NCBI GenBank assembly: GCA_934476675.1
Contig: CAKSOE010000002.1
Coordinates: forward strand, 62,001 to 126,000
Direction: 5' to 3'
Length of the DNA stretch: 64,000 nucleotides
From: an uncultured Clostridia bacterium
GTDB taxonomy: Bacteria; Bacillota; Clostridia; UBA1381
Position 1 is the stretch's first letter. Each line of letters begins with the position of its first letter. The translations under genes and the position numbers were made by a program. Positions 1 to 8,539 of the stretch are shown in pieces. The notes beneath the pieces are model-generated. The model was given only the letters and a program-made list of their open reading frames with translations, searched no databases and was not told the origin of the DNA.

Positions 1-933
1 ATTCCGGCAATTATACAGCTCGGATATTTATATATGTATGCAAAACGCAGATACAAATGGCTTGATTTTAAGGAAAAGCCGGATTATAAAGCCATATCGC
101 AGAAAGAGTCGGTTCTGGTTCATCAAATATCGGGTATGGTCTTTAACAATACGGATATAATTCTTCTGTCTGTACTATGCGATTTTAAGGTGGTAAGCGT
201 GTATACGATTTACAATATGTTTTTCTCGCAGGTGCAGACGTTTATAACAAGCATAATATCGGGGTTCAGCTTTGCTCTCGGACAGATTTTTCATATAGAT
301 AAAGAAAGATTTGATAAATATTATAATATGTATGAAACACTGTACATAATGTCGACATTTATAATATATACGCTTATGGCAATCTTTTTGCTGCCGCTGA
401 TACAAATATATACCGGCGGAATTAATGACGCGAATTACACAAATGCGGCTTTGGTGTTCTTGTTTGTGCTGATGAATTTATTTTCAAACGGCAAGCTGCC
501 GTCAAACCATGTGCTTGAATATTCCGGCAAGTTCAGGGAGACGCGCTCACACGCAATCATTGAAATGACAATCAACATAGCTGTTTCTGTATTTGCTATA
601 ATGAAATGGGGAATCTGCGGTGCGATTATCGGAACGATTGCGGCTCTGGTGTATCGCGGAAATATGATGATTTATTATGCAAATAAAAAGGTTCTCGGAA
701 GAGGGCTGTTTAAAACGTATAAATTATGGATTGTTAACGGAGCGGTTTTTGCGCTTGTAATGCTGATATTCTTTGTTGATACATTCAGCGGAATCTCGTT
801 TGGCGAATTGCTTGTAAAGGGAATCATACATTCGATTTGGATAACGGTTCTTTATGCAGCGGCAAATTTTGCGTTCGGAAAAGAAGCGTTTAAAACGTTT
901 TTTGAGCTGTGCAGAAGGGAGAAAACTCTATGA
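1..933 (+). CDS. Wzx-type polysaccharide flippase, 5' truncated
   Basis: The reading frame is open from base 1, so the true start lies outside the window; about 310 C-terminal residues are present. The protein is strongly hydrophobic with roughly eight membrane segments. The stretch around NTDIILLSVL followed by VSVYTIYNMFF is typical of the Wzx/MATE-like polysaccharide flippases, which move undecaprenyl-linked repeat units across the membrane. It is the first visible gene of a polysaccharide locus and its stop overlaps the next start (ATGA at 930-933). The family assignment is good; the substrate cannot be told. Confidence 0.85.
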   Translation: MPAIIQLGYLYMYAKRRYKWLDFKEKPDYKAISQKESVLVHQISGMVFNNTDIILLSVLCDFKVVSVYTIYNMFFSQVQTFITSIISGFSFALGQIFHIDKERFDKYYNMYETLYIMSTFIIYTLMAIFLLPLIQIYTGGINDANYTNAALVFLFVLMNLFSNGKLPSNHVLEYSGKFRETRSHAIIEMTINIAVSVFAIMKWGICGAIIGTIAALVYRGNMMIYYANKKVLGRGLFKTYKLWIVNGAVFALVMLIFFVDTFSGISFGELLVKGIIHSIWITVLYAAANFAFGKEAFKTFFELCRREKTL

Positions 934-1664
934 GTATTCCTAAAAAAATTCATTATTGCTGGTTCGGAAATAATAATTTGCCAAAGCTTGCCCGAAAATG
1001 TGTTCAAAGCTGGAAAAAATATTGTCCCGATTATGAAATAGTCTGCTGGAATGAAGAAAATTTTAATTTAAACTGCAACAGGTATGTACGCGAAGCCTAT
1101 AAGGCGGAAAAGTGGGCGTTTGTAAGCGATTATGTGCGCTTGAAGGTGATTTATGAGCATGGCGGCATATACCTTGATACCGATGTGGAGCTGATAAAAC
1201 CGATTGAACCGCTGCTTGATTTTAAGGGATATATGGGATTTGACGAAAAGGGAATTGTGGCAACGGGATTGGGCTTTGCCGCGGAGACAGGCAATGAGGT
1301 AATCGGTGAAATGCTTAAAGATTATGAAAAAATTCCGTTTGTATTGCCGGATGGTGAATATGATATGACGCCGTGCCCCGACAGAAATACGGCAACTCTT
1401 GAAAGACTCGGAATGGATGTAAAAAATACAAATCAGATTTTTATGGGGATACAATTTCTGCCCTGTGAATATCTTTGTCCGATGGATTACTGTACGGGAA
1501 AAATAAAAATAACAAAAAACACATATTCGATACATCATTATTGCGCATCGTGGACGTCGCCTGTGACAAAGCGCACAACACGTATTAAACGTATTATCGG
1601 CGTGAAGATGTATGATAAGCTGTATGGAAAGTTTTTACACAAATTTAGTTGGCTGGAGTGGTAA
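930..1664 (+). CDS. GT32-like (DXD) glycosyltransferase
   Basis: The protein has 244 residues. The N-terminus IPKKIHYCWFG and the motif AFVSDYVRL...GGIYLDTDVEL, with the DXD metal/nucleotide-sugar site at residues 83-85, mark the Gly_transf_sug family (capsular and OCH1-like transferases). I chose ATG 930 because a GAAGGGAG ribosome site lies just upstream and the family motif starts immediately after it; an in-frame upstream start at 909 would add seven unconserved residues. It is translationally coupled to the flippase. It presumably adds one sugar to the lipid-linked repeat unit at the cytoplasmic membrane. Donor and acceptor are unknown. Confidence 0.85.
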   Translation: MSIPKKIHYCWFGNNNLPKLARKCVQSWKKYCPDYEIVCWNEENFNLNCNRYVREAYKAEKWAFVSDYVRLKVIYEHGGIYLDTDVELIKPIEPLLDFKGYMGFDEKGIVATGLGFAAETGNEVIGEMLKDYEKIPFVLPDGEYDMTPCPDRNTATLERLGMDVKNTNQIFMGIQFLPCEYLCPMDYCTGKIKITKNTYSIHHYCASWTSPVTKRTTRIKRIIGVKMYDKLYGKFLHKFSWLEW

Positions 1665-1666
1665 TT

Positions 1667-3208
1667 TTGCCGGAGAATATAATAAACAGATTAAAAAACA
1701 GAATATTGCCGCAGTGGAAAATATGCTTTTTTGCCGCTTTGTCTGTCGGTTTTTTCGCGCATTTTTATAAAATCACGAACTGGCTGCCCAACTGGGATTC
1801 GCTTGTATTCCGGTACGATTCGCAAGATATGCTATCACTGGGAAGATGGCTTTTGTCAGCTGCGTGCGCATTAAGCTCTTATTACGATTTGCCGTGGCTT
1901 AACGGAATTTTGGCAATTGTATTTCATGCCCTGGGAACTGTGTGTATATGTGAAATCTTTGATGTTAAAAAGGGTGTTACGGCAGCGCTTATAGGAGGTG
2001 TGGTTATCACCTTTCCGACAGTAACCTCAGTGATGATGTATAACTATGTTGCGGACGGATATGCTTTTGCGTTTCTGCTCTCGTGCATTGCGGCATTGTA
2101 TCTGACGCGTGAAAAATACTTAATTGCGTCGGTTATGATAACACTTTCCATAGCAATATATCAGGCATATATAGCCGTCACGGTTATGCTGCTTTTGATG
2201 TATCTTACGGACGAATTGGTATTCAAAAAAAGAGAAACGCTGCATCTGGTAAAAAAGGGCCTTAAATTTCTTGCCGCCGGAGCGGCCGGTGTGATTTTGT
2301 ATTATGCCGTTATGGAAATTTTATTAAAAATCACAGGCGTAGAAATTCTTGAATATCAAGGCATGGATACTGCGGCAGAATTTTCGGGAATTGATATAGC
2401 AAACTCATTGTATGTGTGCGTGCATAAGTTTATAGATTCTTTTTTCGATTTTTCAAAGGGATTGAATGTATTTGTCTTATTGAACTGTGTGATATTGGCG
2501 ATAACTGCGGCGGCATATCTGTTAAGCGCACTTGTAAAAAAAGAATTTGTAACAATCGGCAGAATAATACTTCTTGTAATATATGCCGTACTTCTGCCTG
2601 CCGGGGCGATTGTACTTGTGTTTATAAATTACAGCATTGATTATCATAATCTGATGAAAATGGGCGACTGTGTGTTTTATCTGCTGTTTATACTGCTGTA
2701 TGAAAGAATGGATTTTCTGAATATAAAAATGCGCAGTATAAAATCGTGGACGGTGCTGACACTCGGTGTTATGCTGATATTTAATCAGTCTGTGATTGCA
2801 AATGTAAGCTATCACAAGCTTCAGATGTCTTATGAAAAATCCTACGGAACGCTGATACGGATTGCCGACAGAATAGAACAGACCGACAACAGCGAAATTT
2901 GTAAAAAATTGCTTGTTATAGGCGCATTGCCCGACAGCAAGGCATACAGTGCAAATCTTCCGCCGGATATGACGGGAACAACGGACGGTTATATTTTAAG
3001 GGCGGACGACGAAATTGTGGGGCAAAGCGTTTTGTGCAGTGCAATCAACGATTATTGCGGAAAAGAATATAAGTTTCTTTCCGGTACTGAAAAACGCAAA
3101 ATGCTGAATAAAGAAGAAGTAAAGGGAATGAATTTCTGGCCGCAGAAAAATTCTGTGGCGGTGGTAGATGATGTTATTGTGGTAAAGCTTGGAGCGGAGA
3201 GTGAATAG
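1667..3208 (+). CDS. GtrII-type membrane glucosyltransferase
   Basis: This 513-residue polytopic protein has about eleven membrane helices. The N-terminal region with NWDSLVFRYDSQDMLSLGRW and the following helices resemble the GtrII glucosyl transferase family, which transfers glucose from undecaprenyl-phosphate-glucose to a growing or finished surface polymer on the outer face of the membrane. TTG 1667 is preferred as start because GGAG sits 8 bases upstream; TTG 1649 lacks a site. The expected partner, a GtrB-like undecaprenyl-phosphate glucosyltransferase, is the last gene of this locus (17525-18445). The family call is good; the sugar is inferred. Confidence 0.75.
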   Translation: MPENIINRLKNRILPQWKICFFAALSVGFFAHFYKITNWLPNWDSLVFRYDSQDMLSLGRWLLSAACALSSYYDLPWLNGILAIVFHALGTVCICEIFDVKKGVTAALIGGVVITFPTVTSVMMYNYVADGYAFAFLLSCIAALYLTREKYLIASVMITLSIAIYQAYIAVTVMLLLMYLTDELVFKKRETLHLVKKGLKFLAAGAAGVILYYAVMEILLKITGVEILEYQGMDTAAEFSGIDIANSLYVCVHKFIDSFFDFSKGLNVFVLLNCVILAITAAAYLLSALVKKEFVTIGRIILLVIYAVLLPAGAIVLVFINYSIDYHNLMKMGDCVFYLLFILLYERMDFLNIKMRSIKSWTVLTLGVMLIFNQSVIANVSYHKLQMSYEKSYGTLIRIADRIEQTDNSEICKKLLVIGALPDSKAYSANLPPDMTGTTDGYILRADDEIVGQSVLCSAINDYCGKEYKFLSGTEKRKMLNKEEVKGMNFWPQKNSVAVVDDVIVVKLGAESE

Positions 3209-4058
3209 TACAATGATTTATGTCTGTGCGGACGACTTCGGAATGTCGGAGGAAACCTGCGAAAGAATAAGGGAATGTGCGGAAAACGGTGCGTTAAACA
3301 GAATAAGCGTATTTGCAAATTCGCAAATGCAGGATTTGGAAAAGCTTATTCCGAAAAACGTTTTCGTAGGCGCACATATCAATCTGGTCGAGGGGAAACC
3401 CGTTACAAGTCCGGATAAGATAAGCTTGCTGACAGATGAGAGAGGATATTTTAAACATTCGTTTTTCGGCTTGCTGATGCTTTCACTGTCACCCAAACGA
3501 TTGGAAATGCAGGAACAGCTTTACCTCGAAATGAAAAATCAGATTGCGCATTGGAAAAAAAACATAGCGCCCGAAAAAAGTATTCAGCTTGATTCACATC
3601 AGCACACACATATGATACCGCTTATATTTAAAACGCTTATGCGGATAATTGAAGACGAAAAATTAGACGTAAGCTATATACGCATACCGTCAGAACCGAT
3701 TTTACCTTATTTGTCGGTACCGTTATTGTATAAACCGGCAAATATTATAAAGCTGCTGGTGTTGAAAGCCTTAAATGTTTTTAATAAGGGAAAGCTAAAA
3801 AAATCGGGAATAAAAACCGCTGTGTTTATGGGAATACTGTTTTCGGGAAAAATGGACGTGGACAGAGTAAGCAGAGCGCTGCCGCATTACCGCAAAATAG
3901 CAAAGAACAGGGATATAGAACTGCTGTTCCACCCGGGGTATGTCAACAGGGGCGAAAAAGTAATGGACGAAAATAAAAAAAGCTTTAATGAGTTCTATTA
4001 TTCGGAGGGACGGAAAATCGAATTTAATGCGTTAAAGCATTTGAAAATCAATAACTAA
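3201..4058 (+). CDS. ChbG/HpnK (YdjC) family carbohydrate deacetylase
   Basis: The protein has 285 residues. The N-terminal CADDFGMS (Asp pair at residues 11-12), the central LDSHQHTHMIP histidine cluster and the C-terminal LFHPGYV match the YdjC-fold deacetylases that remove acetyl groups from N-acetylated sugars or glycolipids using a divalent metal. The likely start is GTG 3201, which overlaps the end of the preceding gene and has GGAG 6 bases upstream; ATG 3213 is an alternative that would shorten it by four residues. In this locus it probably trims an acetamido sugar of the repeat unit. The precise substrate is not readable. Confidence 0.8.
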   Translation: MNSTMIYVCADDFGMSEETCERIRECAENGALNRISVFANSQMQDLEKLIPKNVFVGAHINLVEGKPVTSPDKISLLTDERGYFKHSFFGLLMLSLSPKRLEMQEQLYLEMKNQIAHWKKNIAPEKSIQLDSHQHTHMIPLIFKTLMRIIEDEKLDVSYIRIPSEPILPYLSVPLLYKPANIIKLLVLKALNVFNKGKLKKSGIKTAVFMGILFSGKMDVDRVSRALPHYRKIAKNRDIELLFHPGYVNRGEKVMDENKKSFNEFYYSEGRKIEFNALKHLKINN

Positions 4059-4074
4059 AAGGAAGATGAGAACA

Positions 4075-4755
4075 ATGCCGTATATCGAACATGAAAAGGT
4101 TGACGAAAAAACAAGGGCAAGACTTGAGGATTTGCTCGAAAACTCCTATGCGTCGTATTGGAAAAAGAAAAGGCTGTTTGATATTTTCTTTGCCACGTTA
4201 ATACTGCTGTTCTTTATTCCGCTTATGATTGTTATAGCAATCGTTATTTATATTGACGACCCGTCGGCAAGTCCTATATATAAACAAACCAGAGTAGGGC
4301 GGCACGGCAAAGAGTTTGATATGTATAAATTCCGAACTATGCGTAATATGGCTGACCGATCGATAGATGATCTGAGCGATAAAAACGAGATGGACGGCCC
4401 GGTGTTTAAGATGAAGGAAGACCCGAGAATAACGAGGGTAGGCAAGTTTTTGAGAAAGGTATCTCTTGATGAGCTTATGCAGTTTTTTAACGTGTTAAAG
4501 GGAGATATGACGCTTGTAGGGCCGCGTCCGCCGCTGCCGAGAGAGGTAAAATACTATACTGATTACCAAAAACTTAGATTGCTTGTCACCCCGGGAATAA
4601 CCTGTACATGGCAGATTCATAAAAACAGAAACGATGTTCCGTTTGACGAATGGGTGGAAATGGATTTGGATTACATACAGCACAGAACCTTTTGGAACGA
4701 TATAAAAATAATGCTTAAAACGCCTGTCGTGATGTTTTCTGCGACAGGGAGATAA
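4075..4755 (+). CDS. Initiating sugar-phosphate transferase (bacterial sugar transferase family)
   Basis: This 226-residue monotopic phosphoglycosyl transferase has one membrane segment at about residues 33-55, then the catalytic region with YKQTRVGRHGKEFDMYKFRTM-like sequence, RVGKFLRKVSLDEL and VGPRPPLPREV, and TPGITCTWQ near the C-terminus. These are the family's conserved blocks. Such enzymes transfer a sugar-1-phosphate from a UDP-sugar to undecaprenyl phosphate and so start repeat-unit synthesis. ATG 4075 is chosen because GGAAGA lies 7-9 bases before it; ATG 4066 is too close to that site. The N-terminal multi-helix part seen in WbaP is absent, so this is the short form. Confidence 0.92.
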   Translation: MPYIEHEKVDEKTRARLEDLLENSYASYWKKKRLFDIFFATLILLFFIPLMIVIAIVIYIDDPSASPIYKQTRVGRHGKEFDMYKFRTMRNMADRSIDDLSDKNEMDGPVFKMKEDPRITRVGKFLRKVSLDELMQFFNVLKGDMTLVGPRPPLPREVKYYTDYQKLRLLVTPGITCTWQIHKNRNDVPFDEWVEMDLDYIQHRTFWNDIKIMLKTPVVMFSATGR

Positions 4756-4769
4756 CGGAGAGGGAATAA

Positions 4770-5906
4770 ATGAAGGTTGCAATGATAGGACATAAAGTAA
4801 TTCCGTCGCGCCGGGGCGGCATTGAAAACGTACTCACGTCTTTGTGCCCGCTGCTGGTACAATTCGGAGCGGAGGTTACGTGTTATAACCGCTCGTCGGA
4901 TAAGGTTGAAAACGAGTATGTCGGTATGGTTAGGAACCGGAAATACAAGGGCGTAAGGCTGAAAAAGGCATGGACGATTAAGGCAAGGGGAATATCCGCC
5001 ATGCTGTCGTCATATACGGCGGCGCTGTGCGCGGCTTTTGGCAGATACGATATTGTTCATTTTCATGCGGAGGGACCTTGCGCAGCGATGTGGATTCCGA
5101 AGCTTTTCGGTAAAAAGTGCGCCGCTACGGTGCACGGTCTGGATTGGCAGCGTGAAAAATGGGGCAGCGGCTTTGCGGCAAAATATATAAAACTCGGCGA
5201 AAAAACACTTGTGAAATATGCGGACGAAATAATAGTTTTAAGCAAAAGCGCCGCGGATTATTTTAAAGAAACATACGGAAGGGAAACGAAAATAATTCCT
5301 AACGGCATAGACAGACCGCAGATAAGAAAGGCGAAGGAGATTACAGAAGCTTTCGGACTGCATAAGGACGAATATATCTGTGTAATTTCAAGGCTCACGG
5401 CGGAAAAAGGAATACATTATCTTATAGCTGCTTATAACCGCATAAAAACGGATAAAAAGCTTGTCATTGCCGGAGATACGAGCGATACTGACGATTATGT
5501 GGCGCATATAAAGGAAATGGCGGCAGGAAATAAGAATATTATATTTACAGGTTTTGTTTCGGGAAAAATGCTTGACGAGCTGTACAGTAACGCATATGCA
5601 GCGTGTCTGCCGTCGGATATAGAAGGAATGTCGCTCAGTCTTTTGGAGGCTCTGGCATATAAAAACGCACTTATATGCTCCGATATACCGGAGAATACGG
5701 CGGTGGCAGAGGATAAAGCGATATATTTTAAAAGGGGAAATGTTGATGATTTGCTTGTAAAGTTAAAGGAACTATGCGATAATGAACAGATAAGAAATGA
5801 TTTAAGAAAAGACACGGACGAGTTCATATTGAAAAAATACAGCTGTACGGCTTCGGCAAAGGCAACGTATGAGCTGTACGAAAAAATGATGGGAGGAATG
5901 ACTTGA
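4770..5906 (+). CDS. GT4 family glycosyltransferase
   Basis: The 378-residue protein has a GT-B architecture. The glycine-rich N-terminal MIGHKVIPSRRGGIENV and the C-terminal donor domain with EGMSLSLLEAL (the E-x7-E motif of retaining GT4 enzymes) are clear. It opens with a good ribosome site (GGAGAGGG) 14 bases after the initiating transferase. It probably adds the second or third sugar of the repeat unit at the cytoplasmic face. The donor sugar cannot be deduced. Confidence 0.88.
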   Translation: MKVAMIGHKVIPSRRGGIENVLTSLCPLLVQFGAEVTCYNRSSDKVENEYVGMVRNRKYKGVRLKKAWTIKARGISAMLSSYTAALCAAFGRYDIVHFHAEGPCAAMWIPKLFGKKCAATVHGLDWQREKWGSGFAAKYIKLGEKTLVKYADEIIVLSKSAADYFKETYGRETKIIPNGIDRPQIRKAKEITEAFGLHKDEYICVISRLTAEKGIHYLIAAYNRIKTDKKLVIAGDTSDTDDYVAHIKEMAAGNKNIIFTGFVSGKMLDELYSNAYAACLPSDIEGMSLSLLEALAYKNALICSDIPENTAVAEDKAIYFKRGNVDDLLVKLKELCDNEQIRNDLRKDTDEFILKKYSCTASAKATYELYEKMMGGMT

Positions 5907-5907
5907 A

Positions 5908-7134
5908 ATGAACATAAATCCTTTTGAAAGCACAGAACAGCAAATAAAGGCACATTTAAAAAATGTTTTGCCGGAAGATGTTTACGATAAGTGGATTGAT
6001 AATTTTGTTTTTGAAAGCATAGGCGCAAAGCGGATTGTTATAGGGTACTACGGGCAGGCGCCGCTAAAAGAATTTAACGAAAAATACAGAGAAAATGTCT
6101 GGCTTCAGATCTGCGCGGCAATCGGCAGTACAAAAAAGCTTAAAATACATAAAAGGAAAAACAAGGCGTCAAAGCTCGGCGCGATAAAAGCAAATAAAAA
6201 TGTACGTGCCGCAAAATGGTTCGGGTTGAGCATTGCGGCCGCTGCGCTTATTTTAGCGGTGGCGGTAATGGGCGGAAGCTATATAGTAAACAGGAATTTC
6301 AGGGAGACATTTTACAGCGTAGGCAGCCTCAAAGTGAATAATAATGTTCGTGTTATACAGATTTCCGATCTGCACAGCTGCAAATTCGGAAAAGATAACA
6401 GCAAGTTAACATCGCGCATTGAAAAGCTTAATCCCGATTTAATTGTGCTTACGGGAGATTGTCTGGATGCTGGGGCTGCGTCAACGGAACCGGTTGTGAA
6501 TGTATGCTCGCAGCTTGCCAAAACAGCCCCAACATACTATATATACGGAAATAACGAGGTTGAACGTTTTTACGATACGCCCCTTACACAGGAGGCTCTG
6601 GACGAAAAATTCGGATTTAACGATGATAACCGTGATCCGTCAAGGCTTTTGAAAAACAAAGATGATTTTGAAAAAGAGCTTGAAAAGAACGGTGTAAAGG
6701 TCCTGAAAAACAAAAAAGATACGATAACCGCCGGCGCTACGGAGGTTGATATTTACGGCGTGCTGACCTCAAATCCGTCGTCGTTCTGGTCATACTCGGG
6801 AGAAAGCTTTGACGATTATATTTACAATAACACGAATAACTTAAAAATTACGGCAGTTCACGAACCGTTTATTTTTGAAGAATACGAGACAAGTTCGTGG
6901 GGGGATCTTCTTGTGTGCGGACATACGCACGGAGGCGTTGTAAAAATTCCCGTACTCGGAGCAATGTATACGCATGAGGGAGGATTGTTTCCCGAAAAAA
7001 AAGGATTTTATGTATACGGAAGATACAATGCGGAGGGAAGTCCGCTGATTGTAAGCTCGGGATTGTCAAATAGAAATATTTTAAGAATTAACAATCAGCC
7101 GGAGCTGGTAATTATCGATATTAACAAATTTTAG
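5908..7134 (+). CDS. DnaA domain-I-like / transmembrane / metallophosphoesterase fusion
   Basis: A 408-residue protein in three parts. Residues about 8-82 resemble DnaA domain I (the DnaA_N fold): a helix, then LPEDVYDKWI with the conserved Trp, a beta pair (RIVIGYYG), then FNEKYRENVW and a final strand. Residues 83-104 are very basic, and 105-127 form one membrane helix, so the DnaA-like part should be cytoplasmic and the rest outside. Residues 145-408 are a calcineurin-like phosphoesterase with SDLH (153-156), TGD (182-184), H318 and GHTHGG (338-343). The usual GNHE is GNNE at 214-217, so the catalytic histidine is replaced by Asn. The start has GGGAGGA upstream. Its role in the polysaccharide locus is unknown; hydrolysis of a lipid-linked or phosphodiester substrate is only a guess. 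Confidence 0.8.
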   Translation: MNINPFESTEQQIKAHLKNVLPEDVYDKWIDNFVFESIGAKRIVIGYYGQAPLKEFNEKYRENVWLQICAAIGSTKKLKIHKRKNKASKLGAIKANKNVRAAKWFGLSIAAAALILAVAVMGGSYIVNRNFRETFYSVGSLKVNNNVRVIQISDLHSCKFGKDNSKLTSRIEKLNPDLIVLTGDCLDAGAASTEPVVNVCSQLAKTAPTYYIYGNNEVERFYDTPLTQEALDEKFGFNDDNRDPSRLLKNKDDFEKELEKNGVKVLKNKKDTITAGATEVDIYGVLTSNPSSFWSYSGESFDDYIYNNTNNLKITAVHEPFIFEEYETSSWGDLLVCGHTHGGVVKIPVLGAMYTHEGGLFPEKKGFYVYGRYNAEGSPLIVSSGLSNRNILRINNQPELVIIDINKF

Positions 7135-7154
7135 TACGAAAGGAGAGAATAATA

Positions 7155-8516
7155 ATGTCTGTTTCAATGTTGCAGAAGATACCTGCCGCCGTTGCGGCGA
7201 TAATTCTTCTTGTCGGATTGGTGATTATATATTTTCGCTCCAAAAACGTTACGAGAAGCGAGTTTATAAATATTTTCAAAAGCACAAAATTCATACAGGC
7301 AAGTGTGATAATTTTCGTGTGCGTGCTTACGGGAGTATTTGCGATATTAAATCATATAAATTTAAGAAAATCAGCAAATGCCGTTATCGCACTGAATTAT
7401 TCCGAAGCGTCACAGGCGCAGAATTCAAACGGCACGCGTTACAATATGGCTGAAATAATAAGCGATGAGGTCTTAAAAAGAGCAATAGAAAAAGGTGCGC
7501 TTCCGGATGTGAGCGTTAAAGACTTAAAGAAATGTGTTTCGGTATATCCTCACGTAGAGGGCGATGTCAAAGACAAGTCTGAGTATCATATATCAACAGA
7601 GTTTGTTGTGGAATATCATGCGTCGAAGAAAACGCAGCATTTGGATACCGAAAATGTAATAAAGCTGCTTGCGAGCGCTTATAAGGATTATTACATAGAT
7701 ACTTACACCGATAAATTCAATCCCGATAATATTGAGGACAAGCCGGATTTTGAAAATGCGGAATATATGGATATAGTGTCGTATTTTGATGTAAAAGCGG
7801 CATCAATTCTGAACTATCTTTACGGAATGGCGGAAAAAAGTCCGAGCTTTGTAACGAAGAATAACACGACGTTTCATTCAATAGCAAGTGAAGTGAGCCA
7901 GTTTAAAAACTCAATAATTGATCAGGATTTAAGATCTCTGATTTTGCAGCAGGGTGTTGTAAGAGATAAAACGGGATATATAGACAGACTTTCATATCAG
8001 AATACAAACACAGATTTTGAACGCAGTAAAAATAAAATATCATTTGATGTAAGCAATCGGGCAATTGCAATGTATTCGCCGGAAATGACGAGAGTGGTTC
8101 TCGTTCCGACATGGGACGGCGCCGGCAAGTATTATATGGGAAGAACAAAGGTCGGCATAGATGAGCTGTCAGTAAAAGCAACGGCGTACAGTGATGCGGT
8201 TGCCGCAAACGAGAAATCAATCGGCGATAACAATTTGATTATAGATAAAATGCAGGCGGTTTCTGGCGAATCATGGGCGAAGGAATCGGCAGAGGACTTG
8301 ATTAAATCTATAGATGAAAGTCTGAAAAGCTTTGCGGTTGAAGCAATTGCGGCGGGAAGAGAATTTTCAAGCTCCAGAATGAATCAGTGTATAGCCGTAA
8401 GTATTTCGGGAGTTTCGCTTATGAGAGAGTTGAAATCCTTAATATTGTTTGCAATATTCGCATACGCAGCTATGCTGATTTATGTAACAGCGAAAAAAAT
8501 TCCGGAAAAAGAATAA
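7155..8516 (+). CDS. Wzz-like chain-length determinant protein (divergent)
   Basis: The protein has 453 residues with membrane helices near 9-27, 47-67 and 427-447 and a large extracytoplasmic part between the last two. After the second helix, a beta segment (VIALNYSEA) followed by NGTRYNMAEIISDEVLKRAI resembles the start of Wzz/polysaccharide co-polymerase domains. It lies directly upstream of a second protein with the same opening pattern, and both precede the Wzy-like polymerase. The likely role is to set polymer length. It lacks the cytoplasmic kinase domain of fused Gram-positive systems. The family call rests on short motif likeness and context. Confidence 0.65.
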   Translation: MSVSMLQKIPAAVAAIILLVGLVIIYFRSKNVTRSEFINIFKSTKFIQASVIIFVCVLTGVFAILNHINLRKSANAVIALNYSEASQAQNSNGTRYNMAEIISDEVLKRAIEKGALPDVSVKDLKKCVSVYPHVEGDVKDKSEYHISTEFVVEYHASKKTQHLDTENVIKLLASAYKDYYIDTYTDKFNPDNIEDKPDFENAEYMDIVSYFDVKAASILNYLYGMAEKSPSFVTKNNTTFHSIASEVSQFKNSIIDQDLRSLILQQGVVRDKTGYIDRLSYQNTNTDFERSKNKISFDVSNRAIAMYSPEMTRVVLVPTWDGAGKYYMGRTKVGIDELSVKATAYSDAVAANEKSIGDNNLIIDKMQAVSGESWAKESAEDLIKSIDESLKSFAVEAIAAGREFSSSRMNQCIAVSISGVSLMRELKSLILFAIFAYAAMLIYVTAKKIPEKE

Positions 8517-8539
8517 CAAAAAACGTAAAGGAGAAGTGA

